Of a stretch of DNA of 64,000 nucleotides, positions 9,246 to 17,916 are shown in pieces (positions within the stretch are counted from its first letter, which is position 1; every line of letters starts with the position of its first letter). Origin of the DNA: Pseudofrankia nepalensis (GTDB taxonomy: Bacteria; Actinomycetota; Actinomycetes; Frankiales; Frankiaceae); the NCBI RefSeq assembly GCF_016786305.1, contig NZ_JADWYV010000013.1; one strand, 5' to 3'. The translations under genes and the position numbers were made by a program. The notes under the pieces were generated by a model. It did not search any database, was not told where the DNA came from, and worked only from the letters and a program-made list of their open reading frames with translations.

Positions 9246-10193
9246 ATGCCATTGGCGCTCTGCTGCATGTCCCATAGTCCGCTACTCGATATCACCGAGC
9301 AAAGCCCCGAGCTCGAGGCCGACGTTCGGGCGGCGCTGTCCGCCGCCCGCGCGTTCGCCGAGGACTTTGCCCCCGATGTCGTCGTCGTCTTCGCACCCGA
9401 TCACTTCAACGGTTTCTTCTATCGCCTCATGCCGCCGTTCTGCGTCGGGATGGCGGCCACGACGGTAGGGGACTACGGCAGCTTGGCCGGCACCCTCCAC
9501 GTGCCGACCGGCCTCGCGCAGGCCTGCGCGCAGGCCGTGCTCGCGGACGGTGTCGACCTGTCGATCTCCCATCGGATGAAGCTCGACCACTCCAGCGCGC
9601 AGCCGCTGCGTGAACTGTTCGGCGCGCTCGACGCCCGGCCGGTCATCCCGGTGTTCATCAACGCGGCCGCCGCCCCCCTCGGACCGTTGGCACGAACCCG
9701 CCAGCTCGGAGCCGCCATCGGACGGTTCTTCGGACGACGTGACGAGCGAGTGCTGCTGGTCGGCTCCGGTGGGCTTTCGCACGACCCTCCGGTGCCCACC
9801 CTCGACAGCGCGCCCGCGGCCATGGCCGAACGTCTCGTGTCCGGTCGTCCCCTGACGATCGAGGAGGCGGCGCGCAAACATACGGGCGCCATCGCCGAAG
9901 GCCTACGTCTCGCCGACGGTTCCAGCGAGCGCCGGCCACTGAGCCCCGCATGGGACACCGAGTTCCTCTCCCTGGTCACCAGCGGCGCGCTCACAGAGCT
10001 GGACGGCTGGAGCAACGACGAGATCGGTCAGCACGGGAGCGGCGCGCACGAGATCCGCGCCTGGATCGCTGCCTACTCCGCGCTGGACGCGGCGGGACCC
10101 TACGAGGCCACCTATCGCTACTACCGCCCAATCCCGGAATACATTGCCGGCTTCGCCGTCACCACCGCTCGGCCCGGCGGCGCTGACAACTGA
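9246..10193 (+). CDS. mhpB: 2,3-dihydroxyphenylpropionate 1,2-dioxygenase family extradiol dioxygenase
   Basis: Class III extradiol ring-cleavage enzyme of 315 aa, nearly the length of E. coli MhpB. The start ALCCMSHSPLLDI carries the iron-binding His of the LigB family. Acid-base residues His115 (KLDHSSAQPLRELFGAL) and His179 (GSGGLSHDPPVPTL) fall at the same numbers as in MhpB. VVVFAPDHFNGFFYRLMPPF is the classic MhpB block. CGGAGG stands 6 nt before the ATG. It should open a catechol ring next to a propionate or propenoate side chain. The usual mhpC and mhpA partners are not in the window, so the pathway is incomplete here. Confidence 0.92.
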   Translation: MPLALCCMSHSPLLDITEQSPELEADVRAALSAARAFAEDFAPDVVVVFAPDHFNGFFYRLMPPFCVGMAATTVGDYGSLAGTLHVPTGLAQACAQAVLADGVDLSISHRMKLDHSSAQPLRELFGALDARPVIPVFINAAAAPLGPLARTRQLGAAIGRFFGRRDERVLLVGSGGLSHDPPVPTLDSAPAAMAERLVSGRPLTIEEAARKHTGAIAEGLRLADGSSERRPLSPAWDTEFLSLVTSGALTELDGWSNDEIGQHGSGAHEIRAWIAAYSALDAAGPYEATYRYYRPIPEYIAGFAVTTARPGGADN

Positions 10194-10338
10194 GCCGGCC
10201 ACCCGGGCGGACGCGGCATTTCCGCCCACGGCCGGGGCGGCCACCGCTCTGGCCCTCACCCCCCAGCACCACCGGTTCCGGCAAGGCCCGAGGCGGACGC
10301 CCGGCTGTGGCAATCCTGTCTGTGAGCGGAGGCTCGGT

Positions 10339-10503
10339 ATGAACGTTGAAGACCTCATCCTGATCAGCGTCGACGACCACCTGGTCGAGCCACCGAACAT
10401 GTTCGAGGGGCGGCTGCCCGCGAGGTTCGACTCGGTGAATCCGGCCGCGGTGCTCTCCGCGAGTGATCTCCGCTCCACCTCGCCAGGCGAAACGCCAGCT
10501 TGA
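10339..10503 (+). pseudogene. N-terminal fragment of an amidohydrolase-2 family protein
   Basis: The ATG with AGCGGAGG upstream begins a typical amidohydrolase_2 start, LILISVDDHLVEPPNMFEG, then LPARF, but the homology stops and a stop codon follows at residue 55. Members are normally about 350-420 aa, so over 85 percent is missing. The TIM-barrel metal site beyond DDH is absent. The following 200 nt show no continuation in any frame I can read. It is probably a deletion scar at the end of the aromatic cluster. Confidence 0.7.
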
Positions 10504-10715
10504 CAGTACGCGATCGGCGATCGCATACTGCGCCGGCCGGGGAGGATCGACGATCGCATGGGTGGACCGCGGGCTCGCCACCTATCGTCCAGGCCCTCGA
10601 GGCCGGTGGTGGCGCGGACACGATCCTTGGACGGATCAGCGACGACGGCACCAGCGACGGTCCTGCCCGGTGTCAGCAGGCGCATGCTCCGCCGTAGCCA
10701 CAGGGCCTTCGGAAG

Positions 10716-10760
10716 GACGTGCTGGCCCCGGACGCGCCGACGCGTCCGGGCCAGCACGTC
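10716..10760. terminator. Strong bidirectional hairpin between convergent genes
   Basis: The arm 10716-10736 pairs with 10741-10760 over 20 bp with one bulged C and a 4-nt loop (CCGA). It lies 8 nt after the stop codon of the minus-strand hydrolase gene and downstream of the plus-strand cluster, so it can end transcription from both sides. Confidence 0.75.
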
Positions 10761-10767
10761 GCGTCTC

Positions 10768-12267
10768 CTACCCTCCGATCTGTGAACGCGCCGCGGCGTT
10801 CACCAGCTCCACCCCGTCCGCGGGGCGCAGGAAGCCGCGGACGACGCCGGCGGCGGTGGCCCTGCCCCACTGCGCGACGAAACCGCCGTGGTTCTTGTAG
10901 AGGCTGGCGATCTTTTCGGCGGTGAACGGCACGGTCGTTCCGAACAGCACGCAGAGCGCGGGCGTGTTCCCGACCCCGCCGAGCGCCGCGATGGGGGCGT
11001 CGACATGCGGGGACCGCACGCCGCCGAGCGTGTTGCCGTTGGCGTCCTTGGCGAACACCACGGGCGAGACGCCCGTCGTCTGCAGGGGCTGCGCGCGCGG
11101 CGGTTCCACGCGGTTCGTGACCCACTGGTTGAGCCAGTGGATGGCCGCGTCGAGCACCCAGTGCGCGCCCCCGGTGTTGACCGGCAGGTCGCACGCGCCG
11201 GCTGAGGTGTTGGTGGGCGGATTCTGCATGGATGCCAGGCCGCGGATCGCGCCCTGCCCGTCACCGATGTCCGTGCGCCCGATCTCCAGCCCGTAGTCGT
11301 CGAAGTGCGCCGTGCCCGCGACCTCCCACGAGCGGAATCGCTTCGTGTCCGGCTGGCGGCCGGCGAGGTTGCTGAAGGCGACATCCGTCTCGGCCTGGAA
11401 GACGAAGACGGGGACGTTGAGGTCGTCGCGGATCAGGGTCGCCGCGGGGGCTGGCACGATGGGTGTCGCGGCGGGCGGCGCCACCTGCGAGAGGGCCGAG
11501 CCGGTGGCGGCGCGGCTGTGCACGAGGTACCCGTCGTAGACCTGGGCAAGCGGGTGCACCGCGTCGATGTAGGTGATCAGGCGGGCCGCCGACTGCGACT
11601 CGCCGATGGAGATCAGCTTGCGCGGCTTCAGGCCGCCGAGCAGCTGCGCGGAGTTGGTGCGCAGCGCCTGGCCGACCTGCGAATAGATGTCGTACGAATA
11701 ACTGTCACCGGGATGGGACAGCGGCGCGTAGCGCGCGGCGTTCCCCGGAATGGCCGGGCTGTTGCCCTTGGCGGTGTTGACGCCGATCCACTGGGCCGAG
11801 ACGCCGACCCAGACGTAGCCTTCCCGGACCAGCTCGGTGTGGCTCATCGTCCAGTCCGGCGCGGCGTCAACGCCGCCGCTTACGTTGAGCCACTCGACGA
11901 TGACACTGCCGTTGAACTTCTTCGGGTTGGCGGGCCGCCGGACCACCGCCCGCGTCGTGTACGGCGCGGTGCCGTTCGGCGTCACGGTCCACTTGCCGTC
12001 GCTGGTCAGGGGGCTGGCGGACGTGTAGCTGCTCGCGGTGCCCGAGAGGAAGAACTCCTTCTCCTGGTAGGCGATGGTGGCCAGGTCGAAGGTGGTCGAG
12101 AACATGACCTCCGACGGAGTCCCGCCGGCGACCGGACCGGTCACGGTCGGACTCGGCGTCGCGGCGGTCGCCGCGGCCGTGCCGAACACCGTGACCGGCA
12201 CCGTGGCAAGGGCTGTCGCCAACGATGTGACCACCACAGATAAGACAATGCGGCGCCGTTTCTTCAT
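10768..12267 (-). CDS. Secreted alpha/beta-hydrolase domain protein
   Basis: Exported hydrolase of 499 aa. The signal peptide runs MKKRRRIVLSVVVTSLATAL and ends near an Ala-rich cleavage site (GTAAATAA). The nucleophile elbow is ISIGESQSAARL; an acid candidate lies in VFVFQAETDVAF and the His in AGTAHFDDYGLEIG. These fit the large alpha/beta-hydrolase domain family (Abhydrolase_10 type) of actinobacteria and proteobacteria. The ATG at 12267 has AAGGAGT upstream; the frame is open earlier but without export logic. It stands alone, bounded by the terminator at 10716 and a palindrome near 12396. The substrate is unknown; ester or lactone is likely. Confidence 0.8.
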   Translation of the reverse strand: MKKRRRIVLSVVVTSLATALATVPVTVFGTAAATAATPSPTVTGPVAGGTPSEVMFSTTFDLATIAYQEKEFFLSGTASSYTSASPLTSDGKWTVTPNGTAPYTTRAVVRRPANPKKFNGSVIVEWLNVSGGVDAAPDWTMSHTELVREGYVWVGVSAQWIGVNTAKGNSPAIPGNAARYAPLSHPGDSYSYDIYSQVGQALRTNSAQLLGGLKPRKLISIGESQSAARLITYIDAVHPLAQVYDGYLVHSRAATGSALSQVAPPAATPIVPAPAATLIRDDLNVPVFVFQAETDVAFSNLAGRQPDTKRFRSWEVAGTAHFDDYGLEIGRTDIGDGQGAIRGLASMQNPPTNTSAGACDLPVNTGGAHWVLDAAIHWLNQWVTNRVEPPRAQPLQTTGVSPVVFAKDANGNTLGGVRSPHVDAPIAALGGVGNTPALCVLFGTTVPFTAEKIASLYKNHGGFVAQWGRATAAGVVRGFLRPADGVELVNAAARSQIGG

Positions 12268-12395
12268 CCGATCGCACTCCTTGATCGTGCTGCTTTTCCT
12301 GAGCAGCGACGACCGGCGCGGGGTGGTCGGTGCGGCCGTTGCCACTCGCGGACGAAACGTGGATGAAATGGAACCGTAAAGGATCACCCGAGGAC

Positions 12396-12410
12396 TGTCA
12401 AGTCATGACA
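12396..12410. promoter_or_regulatory. TGTCA-N5-TGACA inverted repeat upstream of the secreted hydrolase
   Basis: TGTCA at 12396-12400 and TGACA at 12406-12410 form a 15-bp dyad about 130 nt before the hydrolase start. A further TGACA occurs at 12415. Operator role is a guess from symmetry and position. Confidence 0.3.
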
Positions 12411-12532
12411 GGGGTGACATGATCTGCCATCGCCGGCGGTCCATGCCACCCGCATTCGGGTCCGGGCGGACCAGTTGGTCGCCGCGACGCGCGCTCGCGC
12501 CCCTTGGGCTTCTTCTTGCGGCCCGCGGGTTT

Positions 12533-13426
12533 CTAACCGACCAGGCCAAGCACCCGCACCGCGTTCTCCTTGAGCACGAGCGGCACCACGTCCGGTCTGA
12601 GATCCAGCTTCTCGAAGTCGGCCAGCCAGCGGTCGGGTGCCAGGACGGGGAAGTCCGAGCCGAAGAGGACCTTGTGCCTGAGCAGGCTGTTGGCCTGGCG
12701 GACGAGCTGGGGTGGGAAGTACTTGGGGGACCAGCCGGAGAGATCGATGTAGACGTTTTCCTTGTGTGTGGCGATCGAGATCGAGGAGTCGACCCACGGG
12801 ACCGAGGGGTGCGCAAGGATGAGCGTCAGGCTCGGGAAGTCGGCGGCGACGTCGTCGAGGAGCATCGGGTCGGAAAAGCGCAGCTTGATGCCGCGTCCAC
12901 CGGGCAGTCCGGCCCCGATCCCGGTCTGGCCGGTGTGGAAGAGCGCGACCGTGCCGAGCTCGGCCAGGGCTTCCCAGAGCGGATAGTGCGCCGGCTCGTC
13001 GGGCGCGAAGCCCTGCAGGCTGGGGTGGAACTTGAAGCCGCGGACGCCGTATTCCTCCGCCAACCGCCGGGCCTGGACCACCGCGGCCTTTCCCTGGAGC
13101 GGGTCGACCGATCCGAAGGGAATGAGGACGTCGGCGTGTTCCGCGGCCTTCTCGGCGATCTCCTCGCTCGACAGGGCGGGACGGTTGAGGTTGGTCGTGG
13201 CGTCGACGGTGAAGACGACCGCGGCCATCGAGCGTTCGCGGTAGTAGTCAGCGAGCTGGTCGATGGTCGGGGTGCGTGGGTGGTCGGCGCGGAAGTACCT
13301 GGCGGAGGCGTCCATCAGCTCCTGGTCGAGGGAGAGGTGGCCGTGGGCGTCGCACTCGACGTGGGCGTGCACGTCCAGCGCCACGATGCGCTCGACGTCG
13401 ATGCGGGGGGTGTAGCGGATGGCCAT
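12533..13426 (-). CDS. Amidohydrolase family 2 (metal-dependent TIM-barrel hydrolase)
   Basis: A 297-aa amidohydrolase_2/ACMSD-like enzyme. Metal ligands appear as VALDVHAHVE (HxH), GFKFHPSLQGF, LILAHPSVPW and the late Asp in VLFGSDFPVLAPDRW. The ATG follows GGAGGAAACACGGAG. It is the last gene of a four-gene operon with a 3-hydroxyacyl-CoA dehydrogenase, acetoacetyl-CoA synthetase and enoyl-CoA hydratase, separated from the dehydrogenase stop by 17 nt. Relatives hydrolyse or decarboxylate cyclic acids, so it may act on a ring-derived intermediate feeding the CoA steps. Confidence 0.85.
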   Translation of the reverse strand: MAIRYTPRIDVERIVALDVHAHVECDAHGHLSLDQELMDASARYFRADHPRTPTIDQLADYYRERSMAAVVFTVDATTNLNRPALSSEEIAEKAAEHADVLIPFGSVDPLQGKAAVVQARRLAEEYGVRGFKFHPSLQGFAPDEPAHYPLWEALAELGTVALFHTGQTGIGAGLPGGRGIKLRFSDPMLLDDVAADFPSLTLILAHPSVPWVDSSISIATHKENVYIDLSGWSPKYFPPQLVRQANSLLRHKVLFGSDFPVLAPDRWLADFEKLDLRPDVVPLVLKENAVRVLGLVG

Positions 13427-13443
13427 CTCCGTGTTTCCTCCGG

Positions 13444-14388
13444 TTACGGCAGTACGGTCCCTTGCGCCTTGCGTTGAAGAAGGTCGACCAGCAGCGCGTC
13501 GCGCTCGGTGACCAGGCGCCGCTGGTCGACTCCGGCCAGCGCGTCGTCGACGCCGCGGATGAGAAGGTCCGCGAGCGCGGGGGTCAGCCGCGGCTGGCCG
13601 AGGTCGTCCATCCACTCCTGCGTGGGCGGACCGAGGTGCTCCAGGACGTGCGCCAGGCCCCCGGCGCCGCCGGACAGATGCTGGTTGAGCAGCGGCCCGA
13701 GCAGCGCCCAGCGCAGGCCGGGGCCGTGGGAGATCGCGGTGTCGATGTCCGCGACGGTGGCCACACCCCGCTCGACCAGCGAATAGGCCTCGCGCCACAG
13801 CGCGGCCTGCAGCCGGTTGGTGACGTGACCGGGCAGCTCCTGGCGCACCAGGATGGGGCGTTTCCCGATCGCGGTGTAGAGCGCCATCGCCGCGCGGACG
13901 ACCCGGTCGTCCGTGCGTTCCCCGGGGACGACCTCGACGAGGGGGATGAGGTGGGCGGGATGGAACGGATGCCCGACCAGCACGCGTTCCGGGTGACGCC
14001 CGCACATCGCCTGCAACTGGGACGGCATCAGTCCCGAGGAACTGCTCGCGATCGGGGTCTCGGGCACCGCCGCCTCGTCCAGCTCGGCGAGCAGCCGTTG
14101 CTTGAGGTCGCGGCGCTCGGGGCCGTTCTCCTGGACGAACATGGCGACCGCCGCCGCCTCGCCGGCGCTCGCCGTGAAGGTGAGCCGATCGATGGACGCG
14201 CCCCGCGCCAGCCCGAGACGGGTCAGCGCGGGCCACGCCTCACCGACCGCGCCGCGCAGGGCCGGCTCCGCGCCAGGCGCGGGATCGTAGGCGACCACGT
14301 CGTGGCCCCTTGCCAGGAACAGCGCGGTCCACCCCGCGCCGATCACGCCGGTTCCCACCACGGCGACGGGCGGGGGTGCCGCCGTCAC
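13444..14388 (-). CDS. 3-hydroxyacyl-CoA dehydrogenase family protein
   Basis: NAD-dependent dehydrogenase of 314 aa. The N-terminal Rossmann motif is VAVVGTGVIGAGWTALFLA; the catalytic His is in VLVGHPFHPAHLIPLVEVV, a block typical of 3-hydroxybutyryl-CoA and L-carnitine dehydrogenases. The C-terminal helical domain (RLQAALWREAYSLVERGVA) is complete. It starts with GTG that overlaps the upstream stop by 4 nt (GTGA), which indicates translational coupling to the acetoacetyl-CoA synthetase. It could make acetoacetyl or a beta-keto acid, linking to the ligase product. Confidence 0.88.
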   Translation of the reverse strand: MTAAPPPVAVVGTGVIGAGWTALFLARGHDVVAYDPAPGAEPALRGAVGEAWPALTRLGLARGASIDRLTFTASAGEAAAVAMFVQENGPERRDLKQRLLAELDEAAVPETPIASSSSGLMPSQLQAMCGRHPERVLVGHPFHPAHLIPLVEVVPGERTDDRVVRAAMALYTAIGKRPILVRQELPGHVTNRLQAALWREAYSLVERGVATVADIDTAISHGPGLRWALLGPLLNQHLSGGAGGLAHVLEHLGPPTQEWMDDLGQPRLTPALADLLIRGVDDALAGVDQRRLVTERDALLVDLLQRKAQGTVLP

Positions 14389-16358
14389 GAGGTCCCGCGT
14401 TCGCGCGCGTACGCGGCGAAGGCGTCGAGCGCGCCGGGATCGAGCAGCGCGCCCGGTGACGCGACGTCGGTGGGCGCGGCGCCGCGCAGGATCCGCTTGA
14501 CCGGCACCTCCAGCTTCTTGCCCGTGCGGGAGTACGGCACCGCCACCACCGGCACGATCGTGTCGGGGACGTGGCGCGGCGAGAGCGCGGCGCGGATCTC
14601 CTTTGCCAGCCGGTGCCGGAGCGCCTCGTCGACGACGACACCCGCGGCGGGTACCACGAACAGGATCAGCTCACCCGTGCCGCCGGCGGGGTCCTCCAGG
14701 TAAACGATCACGCTGTCGACGATCTCGGTCACGTCTTCCAGCACGCGGTAGAACTCGCCGGTCCCGAGCCGCACACCGCCGCGGTTGAGGGTCGCGTCGG
14801 AACGGCCAGTGATGACGCATGACCCGACAGTCGAGAACCTGCACCAGTCCCCGAACCGGAACACGCCGGGGTACTGGGCGAAGTAGGCCGCCCGCAGCCC
14901 GCCGCCGTCCTCGTCGCCCCAGAACCCGACCGGCATCGACGGCATCGGGGCGGTGATGACCAGCTCACCGACCTCTCCCACGAGGTCGTTGCCCTCCTCG
15001 TCGAAGGCCCGGGCGTCGACGCCGAGGCTCGCGCCGGACATCTCGCCGGCCCAGACCGGCTGCAGCGGGGAGGCCTGGACCAGGCCGGTGCAGACGTCGG
15101 TGCCGCCGCTGCCGACGTTGAGAAGCACCCGGCCGCCGAACTGCTCGGCGACCCACCGGAAGCCCTCGGGCGGGAAGGGGCTCCCGGCGACGCCGATCTG
15201 CTGGAGCCTGGAAAGGCCGAACTCCTCGGCGGGGCGCAGGCCCGCCTTGCGGCAGCTCATCAGGTAACCGGGGCTGGCGCCCATCAGGGTCGCGCCGGTC
15301 TCCTGGGCGAGCCGCCACTGCTCCCGCGGGTCGGGGTACAGCGGGTTGCCGTCGATCATCACGATCGCGCTACGGACCAACAGCGCCGAGACGAGGGTGT
15401 TCCACATCATCCAGGCGGTCGTGGTGAACCAGAGCAGCCGGTCGCCGGGGCCGAGATTCCAGTGGAAGGAATGGTTCTTCAGGTGCTCGAGCAGGAGGCC
15501 ACCGTGCCCGTGGACGATCGCCTTCGGCTTGCCCGTCGTCCCGGAGGAGAACAGGACGCAGAGCGGGTGCGCGAACGGCACGGGCTCGAAGGAGAGCTGC
15601 TCGTCGGTCGGAGCCGCCAGTGCGGACCAGTCCACCGTGCCGTCGAGTACCAGCGGTCCGTAGGGAACATGCACCACATGCTCGACCGTCGCCAGGGCGG
15701 CGCGGATCTCGACGAGCTCGGAACGTTTGTCGATCTGTTTGGCGCCGTAGGTGTAGCCGGCGACGGCCAGCAGCACCTTCGGTCCGATCTGGTCAAACCT
15801 GTCGATCACGCTTTGGGGACCGAACTCGGGCGCGCATCCGGCCCAGATGGCCCCCAGGCTGGCGGTGGCGAGAAACGCGATCAAGGCCTCGGGGCAGTTG
15901 GGCAGATAGCCGGCGACGCGGTCGCCGCGTCCCACCCCGAGGCGTCGCAGGCCTTCGCGGACACGGCGGACCTGCTCGGCGAGCTCGCCGAAGGTCAGCT
16001 CGACCGGATCACGGGTCTGGGAGTACGCCAGGACCGCCGTCGTGGCGGCGTCGTCCGGGGCGCCGAAGCAGTGCTCCGCGTAGTTGAGTGTGGCGCCGGG
16101 AAACCACCGGGCTCCCGGCATGACGCGATCGGCCAGCACCTCGGTGTACGGCGCGTGGGCCTTGACGTCGAAGTACCGCCAGACGGCTTCCCAGAACCCC
16201 GCGAGGTCGGCGACCGACCACCGGCGAAGATCCTCCCAGGACGAGACGTCCGCGCGGCCTGTCGCGGCCAGCCAGGAAAGGAAGCCGCGGACCCGTGCCT
16301 TCGCCACCTGGTCGGGGTGCGGGTCGTAGAGCAGTTCGGGGCCGGCAGGCGCGGTCAT
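14385..16358 (-). CDS. aacS: Acetoacetyl-CoA synthetase
   Basis: ATP-dependent acetoacetate:CoA ligase of 657 aa, the usual length. The N-terminal ACAS_N domain reads RWFPGATLNYAEHCF. The P-loop is SSGTTGKPK at residues 271-279, then WMMWNTLVSALL, and the C-terminal lysine motif RTGKKLEVPVKRIL holds the acyl-adenylate catalytic Lys. GAIWAGCAPEFGPQSVIDRF is characteristic of this branch rather than acetyl-CoA synthetase. Its ATG overlaps the enoyl-CoA hydratase stop (ATGA) and its own stop overlaps the next start, so the three genes are tightly coupled. The operon is divergent from a MarR gene. Confidence 0.93.
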   Translation of the reverse strand: MTAPAGPELLYDPHPDQVAKARVRGFLSWLAATGRADVSSWEDLRRWSVADLAGFWEAVWRYFDVKAHAPYTEVLADRVMPGARWFPGATLNYAEHCFGAPDDAATTAVLAYSQTRDPVELTFGELAEQVRRVREGLRRLGVGRGDRVAGYLPNCPEALIAFLATASLGAIWAGCAPEFGPQSVIDRFDQIGPKVLLAVAGYTYGAKQIDKRSELVEIRAALATVEHVVHVPYGPLVLDGTVDWSALAAPTDEQLSFEPVPFAHPLCVLFSSGTTGKPKAIVHGHGGLLLEHLKNHSFHWNLGPGDRLLWFTTTAWMMWNTLVSALLVRSAIVMIDGNPLYPDPREQWRLAQETGATLMGASPGYLMSCRKAGLRPAEEFGLSRLQQIGVAGSPFPPEGFRWVAEQFGGRVLLNVGSGGTDVCTGLVQASPLQPVWAGEMSGASLGVDARAFDEEGNDLVGEVGELVITAPMPSMPVGFWGDEDGGGLRAAYFAQYPGVFRFGDWCRFSTVGSCVITGRSDATLNRGGVRLGTGEFYRVLEDVTEIVDSVIVYLEDPAGGTGELILFVVPAAGVVVDEALRHRLAKEIRAALSPRHVPDTIVPVVAVPYSRTGKKLEVPVKRILRGAAPTDVASPGALLDPGALDAFAAYARERGTS

Positions 16359-17155
16359 CGGTCGCCCCCCGCGACGACCTTCGCGGCCCGCCCGTCGAGG
16401 AACGCCGTCATGCGGTCCTTCGCGTCCTGGCTGCTCTGCGCGACCGCGGACATCAGCGACTCCAGCAGCAGCCCGGTCTCCGGCGATGCCTCGGCGATCC
16501 GGGGAAGGGCGTGGATCACGGCGAAGTTGCTGACCGGCGAGTTCGTGGCGATCTTCTCCGCGAGCTCGAACGCCTTGTCGAGGCCGGCCCCCTCGGATAC
16601 GCGGTAGTGCGCGAGTCCGGCCTGGGCGCCTTCGTCCGCGTCCAGCACCCGGCCGGTCAGCATCATGTCGACCACGCGGTGAGCGCCGATCAGCCTCGGG
16701 ACCCGGACCGAGGCGCCGCCGCCGACGAAGAGACCACGCTGCGCTTCGGGCAGCGCGAAGAACGCGGTGTCCTCCGCGACGCGTAGATGAGCCGAGGCCG
16801 CGAGCTCCAGCCCACCGCCGATCACGGCGCCCTTCAGCACCGCGATCACGGGGATGGCGCCGGACTCGATGCTTCGGAAGGCGTCATGCCACATGCGGGA
16901 GTGGTGGAGCCCGGCGACGGCGTCGCCGTCGGTGAGCGCGTTGAGGTCCAGGCCCGCCGAGAAGTGCCTGCCAGCGGCGGCGATGACCGCCACCTTCGCC
17001 CAGGTCGGCGGCGTCCCGAAGAACGACCCGAGTTCCTGGATCGTCCGGTCGTCCAGGGCGTTGCGCTTGTGGCTCCGGTTCAGGGTCACCACAGCGACCG
17101 GGCCTCGTCGCTCGACGATCAGCGACGAGGCCTCCTCCCGCGCGGTGAGGCTCAT
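16355..17155 (-). CDS. Enoyl-CoA hydratase/isomerase family protein
   Basis: Crotonase-fold protein of 266 aa. The oxyanion-hole segments are HFSAGLDLNAL and GAVIGGGLELAASAHLRVAE. Position FALPEAQRGLFVGGGAS carries one of the usual acidic residues; the second catalytic Glu is not obvious, so hydratase, isomerase or hydrolase activity remains open. The ATG at 17155 has AAGGAG 8 nt upstream; an earlier start would overlap the operator region. First gene of a coupled operon with aacS, a dehydrogenase and an amidohydrolase, most likely controlled by the adjacent MarR protein. Confidence 0.88.
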   Translation of the reverse strand: MSLTAREEASSLIVERRGPVAVVTLNRSHKRNALDDRTIQELGSFFGTPPTWAKVAVIAAAGRHFSAGLDLNALTDGDAVAGLHHSRMWHDAFRSIESGAIPVIAVLKGAVIGGGLELAASAHLRVAEDTAFFALPEAQRGLFVGGGASVRVPRLIGAHRVVDMMLTGRVLDADEGAQAGLAHYRVSEGAGLDKAFELAEKIATNSPVSNFAVIHALPRIAEASPETGLLLESLMSAVAQSSQDAKDRMTAFLDGRAAKVVAGGDR

Positions 17156-17180
17156 CGAGCGTCTCCTTGCCTCGACCGAA

Positions 17181-17221
17181 ACCATCAGGAACCTTGATGG
17201 TTGCATGGTGCGATACCATCA
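17181..17221. promoter_or_regulatory. Three ACCATCA/TGATGGT half-sites, candidate MarR operator
   Basis: ACCATCA at 17181-17187 and TGATGGT at 17195-17201 form one dyad with a 7-nt spacer; TGATGGT pairs again with ACCATCA at 17215-17221. The array fills the short gap between the divergent enoyl-CoA hydratase and marR genes, the classic place for MarR autorepression and operon control. Confidence 0.75.
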
Positions 17222-17255
17222 GGTTTCCTGTCAATCTTGGTAGACGGAGCCCGTC

Positions 17256-17702
17256 ATGACCGGGAGCGAGCCGCGGAAGAGCCCGTCCCTGCTGTACGCG
17301 GTCAAGCGCCTCGAACTGGTGATCCGGTCGCACCTGGACGTCATGCTCCTGGGCTCCGGCGTGACAACGCCGCAGTACACGGCGCTCACGGTGCTGGACC
17401 ACCGGGACGGCGTCTCGGCCGCCAAGCTCGCGCGGGACTCCTTCGTCACCCCACAGGCGATGGCCGACATGCTGCGAGCGCTGGCGGATCGCGGACTGAT
17501 CAGACGCGCCGCCAACCCGGAGAGCAAACGGGAGCGCCTCGTGTACATCACCGACGACGGCCGACGGCTCCTCGGCAAGTACGCCGACGCCGCCGACGAG
17601 ATCGCCCGGCGGATGGTGTCGGACCTCGCGGCCGACGAGGTCGCGGCCTTTCGTGACGCCCTTGACCTCTCCTGGATCGCCCTCCGTGACCGGCACGAGT
17701 AA
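17256..17702 (+). CDS. MarR family transcriptional regulator
   Basis: Dimeric winged-helix regulator of 148 aa. The recognition region reads GVSAAKLARDSFVTPQAMADMLRALADRGL, with the wing RRAANPESKRERLVYITDDGRRLL. The ATG has GGAG 6 nt upstream. It is divergent from the aacS operon and shares with it the half-site array at 17181-17221, so it probably represses both until an acid or acyl-CoA ligand binds. Confidence 0.9.
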   Translation: MTGSEPRKSPSLLYAVKRLELVIRSHLDVMLLGSGVTTPQYTALTVLDHRDGVSAAKLARDSFVTPQAMADMLRALADRGLIRRAANPESKRERLVYITDDGRRLLGKYADAADEIARRMVSDLAADEVAAFRDALDLSWIALRDRHE

Positions 17703-17882
17703 GTGCCTGGCTGCGCGGCGTCCGCAGCAAGCTCGGAACAAGCGATCGGACCGCCGCCGGCACCCTGGCGCCCAGGGCCTGGGCTGCTGGCCTGACGCCG
17801 CGTCGGCGCGGTAGGGCGGGCCGTCCGCTTCCGTCGTGGTGGGTCGCGGCGCGCGATCCTGAGTCCTCGCCTCCCGACGCTT

Positions 17883-17910
17883 GATAATTAACGTACAGCT
17901 GTCCATTATC
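17883..17910 (+). promoter_or_regulatory. AT-rich promoter/operator with ACAGCTGT palindrome before tetR
   Basis: GATAAT (17883-17888) and ATTATC (17905-17910) flank the perfect palindrome ACAGCTGT (17895-17902). This is the most AT-rich run locally and ends 6 nt before the GTG start, consistent with an autoregulated leaderless promoter. Confidence 0.4.
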
Positions 17911-17916
17911 TGTCGC

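Noticed and set aside
12533..14236. 567-codon minus-strand frame starting inside the dehydrogenase gene
   Set aside because: Only the last 297 codons form the amidohydrolase; the first part is a shadow of the 3-hydroxyacyl-CoA dehydrogenase.
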